In this document: positions 55,020 to 62,861 of the stretch, one piece after another
Numbering within the stretch: position 1 is the stretch's first letter
How the letters are laid out: every line of letters starts with the position of its first letter
Origin: Rhizobium leguminosarum
Lineage (GTDB): Bacteria > Pseudomonadota > Alphaproteobacteria > Rhizobiales > Rhizobiaceae
DNA: 64,000 nt
Assembly: GCF_001652265.1 (NCBI RefSeq)
Contig: NZ_LWBS01000283.1
Span: forward strand, 6,369-70,368
Direction of reading: 5' to 3'
Notes under the pieces: generated by a model
The model's input: the letters and a program-made list of their open reading frames with translations, nothing else
Database searches by the model: none
What the model was told of the DNA's origin: nothing
Made by a program: the position numbers and the translations under genes

Positions 55020-56093
55020 TCATGCGGCGATGGAGGGATAGTCGGTATAACCTTCGGCGCCGCCGCCATAGATGGTCGCCGGGTTCACCTCCGCCAGCGG
55101 AGCAGCGGTCTTCAGTCTCTCGACGAGATCAGGATTGGCGATGAATGGCCGGCCGAACGAGAAGAGATCCGCCGCGCCCTCCGTCAATCGCAACGTTGCG
55201 CGGTCGAGGTCGTAGCCGTTATTGGCGATGTAAGTGTTTGCGAACTTGGCCCTGAGCTCCGCGTAGTCGAAGGCAGCAGACTCATTCGGCCCGCCGCGCC
55301 CAGCTTCGACGACATGGAGATAGGCAATCCCCATCTGGCCAAGCTTCTCGGCGATATAGTTGAATTGCGCCTGCGGATCGCTCGAGGTGACGCTGTTGAC
55401 CGGCGAAATCCGCACCCCCGTCCGCTCCGCGCCGACCTCGGCAGCCACCGCCGCAGCGACTTCCAATATCATCCGGGCGCGATGTTCGACCGAGCCGCCA
55501 TAGGCGTCGGTGCGGGTGTTGGAGCCGTCTTTGGCAAACTGTTCCAGCAGATAGCCGTTGGCGCCATGGACTTCGACGCCATCGAAGCCCGCGGCAATCG
55601 CCTTGGCGGCGGCGCGGCGGAAACCGGCGATGATCGTCTGGATCTCATCCAGTTTGAGCGCGCGAGGTTCGGACACGTCGACGAAGACGTTGTTCACGAA
55701 GACCTTGGTCTCAGCCTTGATGGCCGATGGCGCGACCGGCGCCTGCGCATTCGGCTGCAGATCGACATGCGAAATACGGCCAACGTGCCAGAGCTGCAAA
55801 AAGATGTGTCCGCCTTTGGCATGCACCGCGTCGGTCACTTTCCGCCAGCCGTCGATCTGGGTTTGCGTATAGATGCCGGGCGTATCCTGGTAGCCCTGCC
55901 CTTCCTGCGAAATCTGCGCGCCTTCCGAAATGATCAGGCCGGCTGTCGCCCGCTGGGCATAATATGTCGCGGCGATATCGCCCGGCACGAAGCCGGCGCC
56001 GGCTCGGTTGCGGGTCAAGGGCGCCATCACGATCCGGTTCGCCAGCGTCAGCTTGCCGAGTCTGTAGGGTTCAAAAATTGCGTTGTCAGTCAT
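55020..56093 (-). CDS. Old yellow enzyme-family alkene/N-ethylmaleimide reductase
   Basis: 357 residues. FMN TIM barrel with IVMAPLTRNRAGAGFVPGDIAATYYAQRA, the catalytic pair H-x-x-N in GVEVHGANGYLLEQF, DAYGGSVEHRARMI and SFGRPFIANPDLV. It reduces activated C=C bonds of electrophiles with NAD(P)H. Start at MTDNAIFEPYR with a GAAAG box; an upstream ATG is less likely. It is preceded by an SDR gene and a divergent TetR gene, a detoxification module. Confidence 0.92.
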   Translation of the reverse strand: MTDNAIFEPYRLGKLTLANRIVMAPLTRNRAGAGFVPGDIAATYYAQRATAGLIISEGAQISQEGQGYQDTPGIYTQTQIDGWRKVTDAVHAKGGHIFLQLWHVGRISHVDLQPNAQAPVAPSAIKAETKVFVNNVFVDVSEPRALKLDEIQTIIAGFRRAAAKAIAAGFDGVEVHGANGYLLEQFAKDGSNTRTDAYGGSVEHRARMILEVAAAVAAEVGAERTGVRISPVNSVTSSDPQAQFNYIAEKLGQMGIAYLHVVEAGRGGPNESAAFDYAELRAKFANTYIANNGYDLDRATLRLTEGAADLFSFGRPFIANPDLVERLKTAAPLAEVNPATIYGGGAEGYTDYPSIAA

Positions 56094-56214
56094 TGCGTTT
56101 CTTTCGTCTGATTTCATGGATCTCTGTCGCGTCTCGGAGTTTCGCGCCGAAACTCGGCACAGGCCGGCCTTGCGACACAGCCTGTGTTGGTGCAGGGCGT
56201 TTTTTCGGGAAGCG

Positions 56215-57003
56215 CTAGGAGGCGGCGCGATAACGCTCTGCAGGCTCAGCCTGCGAAAAGCCCGGGATCATCGCCTGGCGCGCGGCCTGATAGGCGTCCC
56301 ATTGAGCGGCATCGTGCAGCGGCGGGATGGTGACGGGCTCGCGCTTGTCGAAGCCTGCCAGGGCGGCGTCCACGAGTTCGCCCACTTCCATCACGCCGGA
56401 GAGCGTGTTGACGTCGATGCCGGAAAGCTCCCAGATCTCCGTCCGCGTCGCCGCCGGCAGGACCGCCTGGACGTAGACGCCTTTGGGACCGAGTTCGAGG
56501 CTGAGCCCCTGGGAAAGAAAGGTCACGAAGGCCTTGGTGGCGCCGTAGACCGTCATTCCGAATTCCGGGACGAGCCCGACGACCGAGGAGACGTTGACGA
56601 TGGCGCCCGAGCCCGCTTCGACGAAGCGTGGCGCAACGGCGCTGGAAAGGCGGGCAACCGCCGTCGCGTTGAGCGCGATCAGCTGGGCGATATCATTGAC
56701 GGGCTGATTGACGAACGTGCCTTCGAGGCTGGTGCCGGCATTGTTGACGAGAATTCCAATCCGATGATCGTCGCGCAGACGGGTTTCCACCGCAGCAAGC
56801 TCATCGGATTTGGTGACATCGGCCTGCAGGATGTCGATCGTTACGCCGGTTTCTTCGCGAAGTCGCGCCGAGAGAGCATCCAGCCTTGCCTTATTGCGCG
56901 CAACCAGTACGAGATTGTGCCCACGACGGGCGAAACGGTCTGCATATGTCGCTCCAATACCTGAGGAGGCGCCGGTGATGAGCACGGTGGGAGTGTCAGT
57001 CAT
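56215..57003 (-). CDS. Short-chain dehydrogenase/reductase
   Basis: 262 residues. TGASSGIGATYADRFARRGHNLVLVAR is the NADP-binding motif (TGxxxGIG), NNAG follows at ~85 and the active site YGATKAF has the catalytic Tyr-x-x-x-Lys. NVSSVVGL supplies the Ser. Probably reduces a carbonyl compound. It lies directly before the OYE gene on the same strand (121-nt gap) and divergent from the TetR gene. Confidence 0.92.
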   Translation of the reverse strand: MTDTPTVLITGASSGIGATYADRFARRGHNLVLVARNKARLDALSARLREETGVTIDILQADVTKSDELAAVETRLRDDHRIGILVNNAGTSLEGTFVNQPVNDIAQLIALNATAVARLSSAVAPRFVEAGSGAIVNVSSVVGLVPEFGMTVYGATKAFVTFLSQGLSLELGPKGVYVQAVLPAATRTEIWELSGIDVNTLSGVMEVGELVDAALAGFDKREPVTIPPLHDAAQWDAYQAARQAMIPGFSQAEPAERYRAAS

Positions 57004-57036
57004 TGTCTTGTTCTCTTTCGAATGAGCGTTATATAA

Positions 57037-57080
57037 TTATGATGACGATCCTAATTACTTTAAAGTGATGGCTATCATAA
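57037..57080. promoter_or_regulatory. Candidate TetR operator between SDR and TetR genes
   Basis: TTATGAT at 57037 and ATCATAA at 57074 are a 7-bp inverted repeat 30 nt apart in an A+T-rich divergent promoter region. Only a candidate; no published motif is claimed. Confidence 0.35.
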
Positions 57081-57113
57081 AAAAGTCAATGGCAGAGAGG
57101 GAGAAATCTCAAC

Positions 57114-57689
57114 ATGAAAATCAGCCGTGAGCAGATGGCCGAAAACCGCCAGAGGATCCTCGAAGTCGCAAGCCGGCTGTTTCGGGAGAAAGGATTCGAG
57201 GCCGTCGGCGTTGCCGAAGTGATGAAGGCCGCGGGCCTGACGCATGGCAGCTTCTACGGTCATTTCAGCTCGAAGGACGAGCTGATCGTCCAGGCGCTCG
57301 CGCATGCGCTTGGCCAGCGCAATGGTGCGTCACTCCCGCTTGGCGCCTACATGGAAGAGTACCTGTCGCCGCGCCATCGCGACAACAGGGCCGGTGGCTG
57401 CCCGATTTCCGGACTTGCCGCCGACACGCTGCGCCAGACGCCTGAGGCCCGTGCGGCGGTGACGGAGGGTGTGCGGGCGCAGATCGACTGGATGAGCGAG
57501 AAGGTCGAAGGGCCGGACGCCGACCGCCGACGCCGGGCAATCGCCAACTGGTCGGCGATGGTCGGGGCAACGATCCTCGCTCGCGTCATAGTCGATCCCG
57601 CCCTGTCCAAGGAAATATTGACGGAGACGCTGGCCTGGATCGATGACGGAGCCGACCGACCTGCTTCGGCACCGGCAAAAGCCGAATGA
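57114..57689 (+). CDS. TetR-family repressor
   Basis: 191 residues. NRQRILEVASRLFREKGFEAVGVAEVMKAAGLTHGSFYGHFSSKDELIVQALAHAL is the DNA-binding part (residues ~10-65). The C-terminal part (DNRAGGCPISGLAADTLRQTPEARAAVTEG) follows the type of TetR_C regulators of electrophile reductases. GGGAG lies before the ATG. Probably represses the divergent SDR/OYE genes. Confidence 0.9.
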   Translation: MKISREQMAENRQRILEVASRLFREKGFEAVGVAEVMKAAGLTHGSFYGHFSSKDELIVQALAHALGQRNGASLPLGAYMEEYLSPRHRDNRAGGCPISGLAADTLRQTPEARAAVTEGVRAQIDWMSEKVEGPDADRRRRAIANWSAMVGATILARVIVDPALSKEILTETLAWIDDGADRPASAPAKAE

Positions 57690-57833
57690 GGAAATGCGAC
57701 GGCCAGCGGCCGCGTCGCGCCGCAGCTGTCATCCCATCGCCGGATCCAAGATCGTCGATGCCGGCCTGCCATAGATGAGCAGCCGTCGGCTGAGCGTCCA
57801 GCCCCGCAGCTTTTTGTCGTTGTTGACGCGCTT

Positions 57834-58106
57834 TAGAGCCTTTCCGGATTAGATTGAAGCATTCTGCCGGAGCAGGTTTTCGTCAGGGCAGAGGCGATTG
57901 GCGAAGGGCATACCCCTTGGTACGTCCGAGCCGATCGCCTTTGATCCTGGCGCAAAGATGCCCGGCCCTTCGGGTTGGCTGAAACGGGCCGCCTGCTCGA
58001 CCGGCCGGCTTGGCCGTAGAGCTGGGCTACGACGCGCGCCGGCCGGTCGACCATCCGACTCCGTTTGAGCCAACAGAATGCTTCAATCTAACCCGGAAAG
58101 GCTCTA
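57834..58106. repeat. 273-bp MITE-like element with 33-bp terminal inverted repeats
   Basis: The ends TAGAGCCTTTCCGG...GAAGCATTCTG and their inverted copy match at 32 of 33 positions. The interior has no gene and no transposase. The right end carries the TAG that serves as the stop codon of the neighbouring small gene. Confidence 0.78.
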
Positions 58107-58301
58107 GTCTCGATCGTAGCTCGGCCGCCAGCCGCGGGTCATGCCGCCGCCCATCGCGCCTTCTGCCAATATCAACTGCCGGCGCAAATGTCGGACGTCC
58201 TCCAGCAGCGTGCCTATTGCGGCTCGCATATCGCCATTGTGATAGGCGACCACCTCGGCAAGCTCATTTTCGGCTGGCCGTGACGTTGTTTCGGCTTCCA
58301 T
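58104..58301 (-). CDS. Hypothetical protein, 65 residues
   Basis: Not recognised. EAETTSRPAENELAEVVAYHNGDMRAAIGTLLEDVRHLRRQLILAEGAMGGGMTRGWRPSYDRD. Helical middle, disordered end. The stop codon is in the inverted repeat of the 273-bp element, so the natural C-terminus may have been longer. It overlaps or follows the upstream gene closely; a TTG start four codons up would overlap that gene's stop (TTGA). Confidence 0.5.
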   Translation of the reverse strand: MEAETTSRPAENELAEVVAYHNGDMRAAIGTLLEDVRHLRRQLILAEGAMGGGMTRGWRPSYDRD

Positions 58302-58309
58302 GGCGGCGC

Positions 58310-58708
58310 TCAAGGAAAGATGCCCGCCATTTTGAGTTTGTCGCAGAAGCTCGCTATGGCTTTCGCGACGCCCTGGCCGCAGGGAAACTTGAATGGTCGC
58401 GTGGCTTCCTGGGTCAGAGTCGGCTCGCCGGTTGCCGCGTCATTGCCGGTGACATGCGTCGTCAGCAGGATGCCGCAGGCCTCGCCGGCGGCCTCGTCGA
58501 TCGCCATCTGGACATCGCCAAGATAGGCATCGCCGGGGATATCGATGATGAAGGCCGTGAAAAATCTCACGCCTCGGCTCCCCGCCACGGCCTTGGCGAG
58601 GCTTGCATGCGCCTCGGAGACCTCAATCTCCTTCTCCGGCGGCCACATCACATCACTTGCAGGCCACGCATCATCTTCCACGGCTTCGCCGATCGGCTGC
58701 TCACGCAT
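58310..58708 (-). CDS. Hypothetical protein, 132 residues
   Basis: Not recognised. Acidic start (MREQPIGEAVEDDAWPASDVMWPPEKE), then a compact domain (VRFFTAFIIDIPGDAYLGDVQMAIDEAAGEACGILLTTHV) and a C-terminal helix. GGAGAG lies 6 nt before the ATG. It is co-transcribed with the small gene downstream. Confidence 0.55.
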   Translation of the reverse strand: MREQPIGEAVEDDAWPASDVMWPPEKEIEVSEAHASLAKAVAGSRGVRFFTAFIIDIPGDAYLGDVQMAIDEAAGEACGILLTTHVTGNDAATGEPTLTQEATRPFKFPCGQGVAKAIASFCDKLKMAGIFP

Positions 58709-58887
58709 ATCCGCTCTCCATATCTTCGGTTTTCAGATGGCGGCCGCCGCGTATATGTTCTTATTATGTTCTGATAACGAAGAGAGTCAAGACGGGTGTT
58801 TTGTTGTGAGCAACCTTCCAGTGCAACCGCCGGAGCGTGGTGCATGATCAAGAGATCTGCACCCCGCTCCGGCCTTGTCTTGTTCCC

Positions 58888-59790
58888 TCAATGCTTGAGC
58901 ACGACCTTGCCCGGGGCTCCGGCTGCGACCGCATTCCGCGCCGCACCGATCTCGTCCAGGGTGAAGGTATGGGAAATCGGGATGACCAGGAGGCCGCGCA
59001 CGGCGGCATCCAGCACGGCGTCGAGCGTCACCGCATCGGTGCGGCGGAAGAGTTCATGAATGGTGACGCGGTCTCCAGCATTGGCGCCTTCCGGCACCGG
59101 AACGATGCTGGCGACCGTGCCGCCGTCGCGGACATTGCCGATCAGGTTGCCGGCCACCGGGCCGGCGGCGCTGATCGCATAGGCAAAGTCCGGGCTTGCG
59201 GCAGGGAGCGTGATGTCGAGCGCTTCGCCGGCCAGCTCCCGGCCTTCGCTCAGCCGCTCGGGACGGACGCCGGCTACCGGCTTGGCGCCGATCTGCTTGA
59301 GATATTGGATGGCCGAACGGCCGACGGTCCCGAGGCCGCCGGAGACCAGAACCCGGTCGTCGGCCTTGACGCCCAGCGCCTCGACGGCCTGGCGCCCGGT
59401 CAACCCGGCCTTGACCAGCGACGCACCCGCTTCGAAGCTCGGGCCAGCCGGCAGCTTGGCGGCGGATGTGGCGGGAAGCACACCATATTCGGCATGGGCG
59501 CCTTTGCCGTTTGCCGCGAAATCGGCGACAACCCGGTCACCGACCGCAAAGCCGCTGACGCCTTCGCCGAGTGCCGAGATGGTGCCGGCCGCGTCGCCCC
59601 CGAGCACGGCCGGCAGCGGCAGCGGAATGAACTTGGCCATGAAGCCCTGGCGGAGAATGAGGTCGAAAGGATTGACGGCGGATGCCTCGATCTTGATCAG
59701 GATTTCGCCCGGTCCGGGCTTCGGCGTCGGGATCTCGCCGATTTCGAACTGATCGACATCGCCGTAGGATTTGAGAAGGGCGGCTTTCAT
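58888..59790 (-). CDS. NADP-dependent quinone oxidoreductase, MDR family
   Basis: 300 residues. GEILIKIEASAVNPFDLILRQG and LGGDAAGTISALGEGV in the GroES-like part; VLVSGGLGTVGRSAIQYLKQ is the nucleotide loop. No zinc ligands. GGAG lies 7 nt before the ATG. It is the last gene of the block with the DoxX, glutaredoxin-like and dioxygenase genes, divergent from a LysR regulator. Confidence 0.88.
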   Translation of the reverse strand: MKAALLKSYGDVDQFEIGEIPTPKPGPGEILIKIEASAVNPFDLILRQGFMAKFIPLPLPAVLGGDAAGTISALGEGVSGFAVGDRVVADFAANGKGAHAEYGVLPATSAAKLPAGPSFEAGASLVKAGLTGRQAVEALGVKADDRVLVSGGLGTVGRSAIQYLKQIGAKPVAGVRPERLSEGRELAGEALDITLPAASPDFAYAISAAGPVAGNLIGNVRDGGTVASIVPVPEGANAGDRVTIHELFRRTDAVTLDAVLDAAVRGLLVIPISHTFTLDEIGAARNAVAAGAPGKVVLKH

Positions 59791-59875
59791 CGTGGATCTC
59801 CAGAATTGTCGTCGCGTTTGGGCGTGAGACCAGGCTGCCCGCCGGCAGCCCGGTATAGGCAGGTTCCTGCCGTCT

Positions 59876-59990
59876 TAGAGCGCCGCGCGTCTTTTCAGAC
59901 GCGCCAAGGACGCTCTATCACTTTGAATTTGCGCATAATCCTTTTCCGAAAATCGATTCCGATTTTCGGGGTTATGCGCTGGCCGTGGCC
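59876..59990. repeat. Dispersed rhizobial repeat overlapping the doxX 3' end
   Basis: AGAGCGCCGCGCGTC...GACGCGCCAAGGACGCTCT hairpin, then CCGAAAATCGATTCCGATTTTCGG. It matches modules of the 41.8 kb repeat. The last codons and the TAA of the DoxX gene lie in it. Confidence 0.7.
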
Positions 59991-60376
59991 GGACGACGCG
60001 CGGTGTCGAGCGTCCATGCCCCGCCACCGGCAAAGGCGATGTAGAGGAAGATGAAGCAGAACAGGATGGCCACTTCGCCCATGTTCAGCGCCGGCCAGAA
60101 GCCATGGGGCATGTGGCCCATGAAGTAGGCGGCCGCCATTTCGCCCGAGGCGATGAAAGCGGCGATGCGCGTTTGAAAGCCGACGAGCATCAGAGCCGAG
60201 GTGATCACCTCGATGGCGCCGGCTATGATCATGATGGTGGGAAGCGGATAGGGCACGCCCTGAATCGGACCCGGAAACTGCAGGAATTTCATGGTCGCGT
60301 GTTCGAGGAAGAGAAGCGCGGTGATGATGCGCAGGATTGCGAGGACGTATGGCGTCCATTTGCTGGTATCGGTCAT
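59972..60376 (-). CDS. DoxX-family membrane protein
   Basis: 134 residues, four membrane helices: YVLAILRIITALLFLEHATMKFL, PLPTIMIIAGAIEVITSALMLVGF, RIAAFIASGEMAAAYFMGHMP and AILFCFIFLYIAFAGGGAW, the DoxX pattern. GGAAAG lies 5 nt before the ATG. It may provide a membrane redox or quinone partner for the oxidoreductase in the same operon. The C-terminal end is shaped by a repeat element. Confidence 0.87.
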   Translation of the reverse strand: MTDTSKWTPYVLAILRIITALLFLEHATMKFLQFPGPIQGVPYPLPTIMIIAGAIEVITSALMLVGFQTRIAAFIASGEMAAAYFMGHMPHGFWPALNMGEVAILFCFIFLYIAFAGGGAWTLDTARRPATASA

Positions 60377-60407
60377 CGAGACTTTCCAATGTGGGTTGTG
60401 GGAGAGA

Positions 60408-60788
60408 TCAGGCGGCGGATGCCGCCTTCTTCAGTTCCTGGTTTTCTTTCCAGAGCTTCATCGACATGGCGAAGACGCCGTCGACATAGTTCCGGTAGAC
60501 CGTCATGCCGGCCGGATCGCGGCCTGCCTTGGCTGCAAAGAACGCAACGATGTCGTCGGATTCCGTGACGTATCGGCCGGGCTCAAGCTGCGCAGAGGGA
60601 AAGCTCACCTTGTCGAGATGCGGCTGAAGCTCGGCGCGGATCTTCTTTTCGTGCTCGCTGTCGGGAACGAAGTCGCGGGTTTCAACGTCCGAGGCCAGTC
60701 CCGATTCCAGAAGGAACAGGCGAACCTTGAGGCAGAAGGGGCAGTTTTCCTTGAGATAGACGATCGGCTTGAACGTTGCGCTGGTCAT
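60408..60788 (-). CDS. Glutaredoxin/glutathione transferase N-terminal-like protein
   Basis: 126 residues. KPIVYLKENCPFCLKVRLFLLESGLASDVETRDF is a thioredoxin-fold start with CPFC at ~16-19; LEPGRYVTESDDIVAFFA contains the cis-loop and glutathione-binding ESDDI. Thus a glutaredoxin-like or GST N-domain protein. AAGGAG lies upstream of the ATG. It is 17 nt after the dioxygenase gene. Confidence 0.85.
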   Translation of the reverse strand: MTSATFKPIVYLKENCPFCLKVRLFLLESGLASDVETRDFVPDSEHEKKIRAELQPHLDKVSFPSAQLEPGRYVTESDDIVAFFAAKAGRDPAGMTVYRNYVDGVFAMSMKLWKENQELKKAASAA

Positions 60789-60805
60789 TGCGCATCTCCT
60801 TTTGA

Positions 60806-61633
60806 CTAAGAGGCTGAGGGAACATCGCCGAAGCGGAAGCTCGATGCGGTCAGGCCGCCGGCGAAATCTTTCTGGTGATAGGTGACGGCGCCCGGTTCGT
60901 CCTCGGCCGCACCGACCGCCACCATCAAGGGGATCAGGTGGTCCTCACGCGGATGCGCCGCACGCGCAGCGGGGGCCTTCTCCCATTCGACAAGCCGCTC
61001 GGTGCGCTTATCGAAGGGCGACCGGGTCAGCGTCTCCTGCAGCCAGGCGTCAAAAAGACGGGAGGGGCCATGTCCGGCCGTGCCCTGTATGGCCGACAGG
61101 TTGTGGTAGCTGAGGCCGCTGCCGATGATCAGCACGCCTTCGTCGCGCAGCGGCGCGAGCGCCCGGCCGACCTTGAGATGCAGCGCCGGATCGTAGCCGG
61201 TATCCAACGAGAGCTGGACCACAGGGATGTCTTCGTTCGGATAGAGCGGCTTCATCAGGCTGAACGTGCCGTGATCGAAGCCGCGGGTGGGGTCGGGCCT
61301 GGCCTCGATGCCGGCGGAATGCAGCAGATCCTGCACGTGACGCGCCAGCTCGGGGGAGCCCGGCGCGCCATATTTGATCTGATAGAGATAGTCAGGGAAG
61401 CCGCTATAGTCATAGACCATTCCCGGGTTGCTGCCCGAAGAGACGGCAAAGCCCCTCTCCTCCCAGTGGCCCGAAACGACCAGCACCGCCTTGGGCAGAT
61501 CTTGAAGTTCGGCCCGCATCTCGATCAGGGATTGCTCGAGCTTGTCGAAATTGCTGCGAAAGCCACCGGTCATATAGGGCCAGGGGCCGCCGCCATGGCT
61601 GAGGAAATAGGTGGGCAGTCTTGATGTCTTCAC
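60806..61633 (-). CDS. DODA-type extradiol ring-cleavage dioxygenase (YgiD-like)
   Basis: 275 residues. The metal ligand histidines are in PTYFLSHGGGPW (His13), VVSGHWEE and RGFDHGTFSLMKPLYP; IIGSGLSYHNL contains another active-site His. The family opens aromatic rings of catechol-like compounds (for example 4,5-DOPA). The GTG start is supported by AAGGAA. First gene of a four-gene operon divergent from a LysR gene. Confidence 0.88.
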   Translation of the reverse strand: MKTSRLPTYFLSHGGGPWPYMTGGFRSNFDKLEQSLIEMRAELQDLPKAVLVVSGHWEERGFAVSSGSNPGMVYDYSGFPDYLYQIKYGAPGSPELARHVQDLLHSAGIEARPDPTRGFDHGTFSLMKPLYPNEDIPVVQLSLDTGYDPALHLKVGRALAPLRDEGVLIIGSGLSYHNLSAIQGTAGHGPSRLFDAWLQETLTRSPFDKRTERLVEWEKAPAARAAHPREDHLIPLMVAVGAAEDEPGAVTYHQKDFAGGLTASSFRFGDVPSAS

Positions 61634-61784
61634 GTCGCGATTCCTTTTCGGTACCGCCGCTGCGGCTCGACATCCGGCGGGTCGATCGCCTCAACCCGCC
61701 GCTCTTGTCAGTGACTGTCTTGGTTTTCCCTGGATTGATCAATCGGCTTTGCCAACATGCATCATTTCCTCTAAATTGATGATC

Positions 61785-62681
61785 ATGGATACGATGATGA
61801 GCCTGCGGGTGTTTTGCTTGGTCGCGGAGCTCAAGAGCTTCACCGCGGCAGCAGGCCGTTTGAATCTGTCGCCGGCGATGGTCAGCAAACATGTGATGCA
61901 TCTGGAGACGCGCCTGGGAAGCCGGCTCTTGAACCGGACCAGCCGGAGTGTCACGCTTACCGAAGCTGGCGCGCTTTATTTCAACCAGACCAGGCAGATG
62001 CTCGAAGGGCTCGACGAGCTGGAAGCGTCGATCGGCAATGTCACGGTCGCGCCGCGCGGAACGCTCAAATTCAGCGCTCCCGTGTGGGCGGCCAGTTCAG
62101 GGTTTGTCGATATTCTGGCCGAATACAACCAGCGTTATCCGGACGTCAGCCTGGATATGGATCTGAGCGGCCGGATCGCCAATCTGGTCGAGGAAGGCTT
62201 TGACCTTGCGCTGCGGGCAATGTCGTCCGAGCGGCTCGATCCGGGTCTGGTTGCGCGCCCATTGGCGAAGATAGAATTCCGCATGATGGCATCGCCGGAT
62301 TATCTCAGGCGCGCCGGGCGACCCCAGAGCATCGCCGAGTTGAACGGCCACGCGCTGCTTCGCTATAATGGCATCAATGTCAGCGAAAGCCTGCTGTTGG
62401 GCCGCCAAAACGACCGGCATAAGGTCACCTTCCGCAATGTGCTGCTGAGTGCCAACGAGACGCTGCTGCACCTGGCGGCTTTGCGGGGAATGGGCCTGGT
62501 CTTCCTGCCGGAATGGCTGGTGGAGGAGGACTTGAAAGCAGGCCGGCTGGAGGTGGTGCTTGCCGGGACGCTCGGCATCAGCAACACACTCCATGCCGTC
62601 TACCCGAGCCGGAAATACCTTTCCGCCAAAGTCCGCACCTTCATCGATTTTCTCGTCCTGCGCTCGCCACAGATATTCTGA
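61785..62681 (+). CDS. LysR-family regulator
   Basis: 298 residues. MMSLRVFCLVAELKSFTAAAGRLNLSPAMVSKHVMHLETRLGSRLLNRTSRSVTLTEAGALYF is the DNA-binding half, then the effector domain (GTLKFSAPVWAASSGFVDILAEYNQRYPDVSLDMDLS). Several ATGs lie close together (61779, 61785, 61794); there is no clear ribosome site. Divergent from the dioxygenase operon, 151 nt apart, so it probably activates or represses it in response to an aromatic or quinone. Confidence 0.88.
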   Translation: MDTMMSLRVFCLVAELKSFTAAAGRLNLSPAMVSKHVMHLETRLGSRLLNRTSRSVTLTEAGALYFNQTRQMLEGLDELEASIGNVTVAPRGTLKFSAPVWAASSGFVDILAEYNQRYPDVSLDMDLSGRIANLVEEGFDLALRAMSSERLDPGLVARPLAKIEFRMMASPDYLRRAGRPQSIAELNGHALLRYNGINVSESLLLGRQNDRHKVTFRNVLLSANETLLHLAALRGMGLVFLPEWLVEEDLKAGRLEVVLAGTLGISNTLHAVYPSRKYLSAKVRTFIDFLVLRSPQIF

Positions 62682-62861
62682 CGCTCGTAGAACGCCCGAC
62701 CGGACAAACTAGGGTCAGGACCTATTAATCTGGCATCAACTGCCAAGAGCCGTCGCTTTCGGACGAGGTCACGGACGGCAACTTCCCGCCATTATGAGAT
62801 TTAGACCAAGGTCTCAAAAGCGCCAATGGCGGAAATTGACAACCTTAAACAAGGGAGCAAG

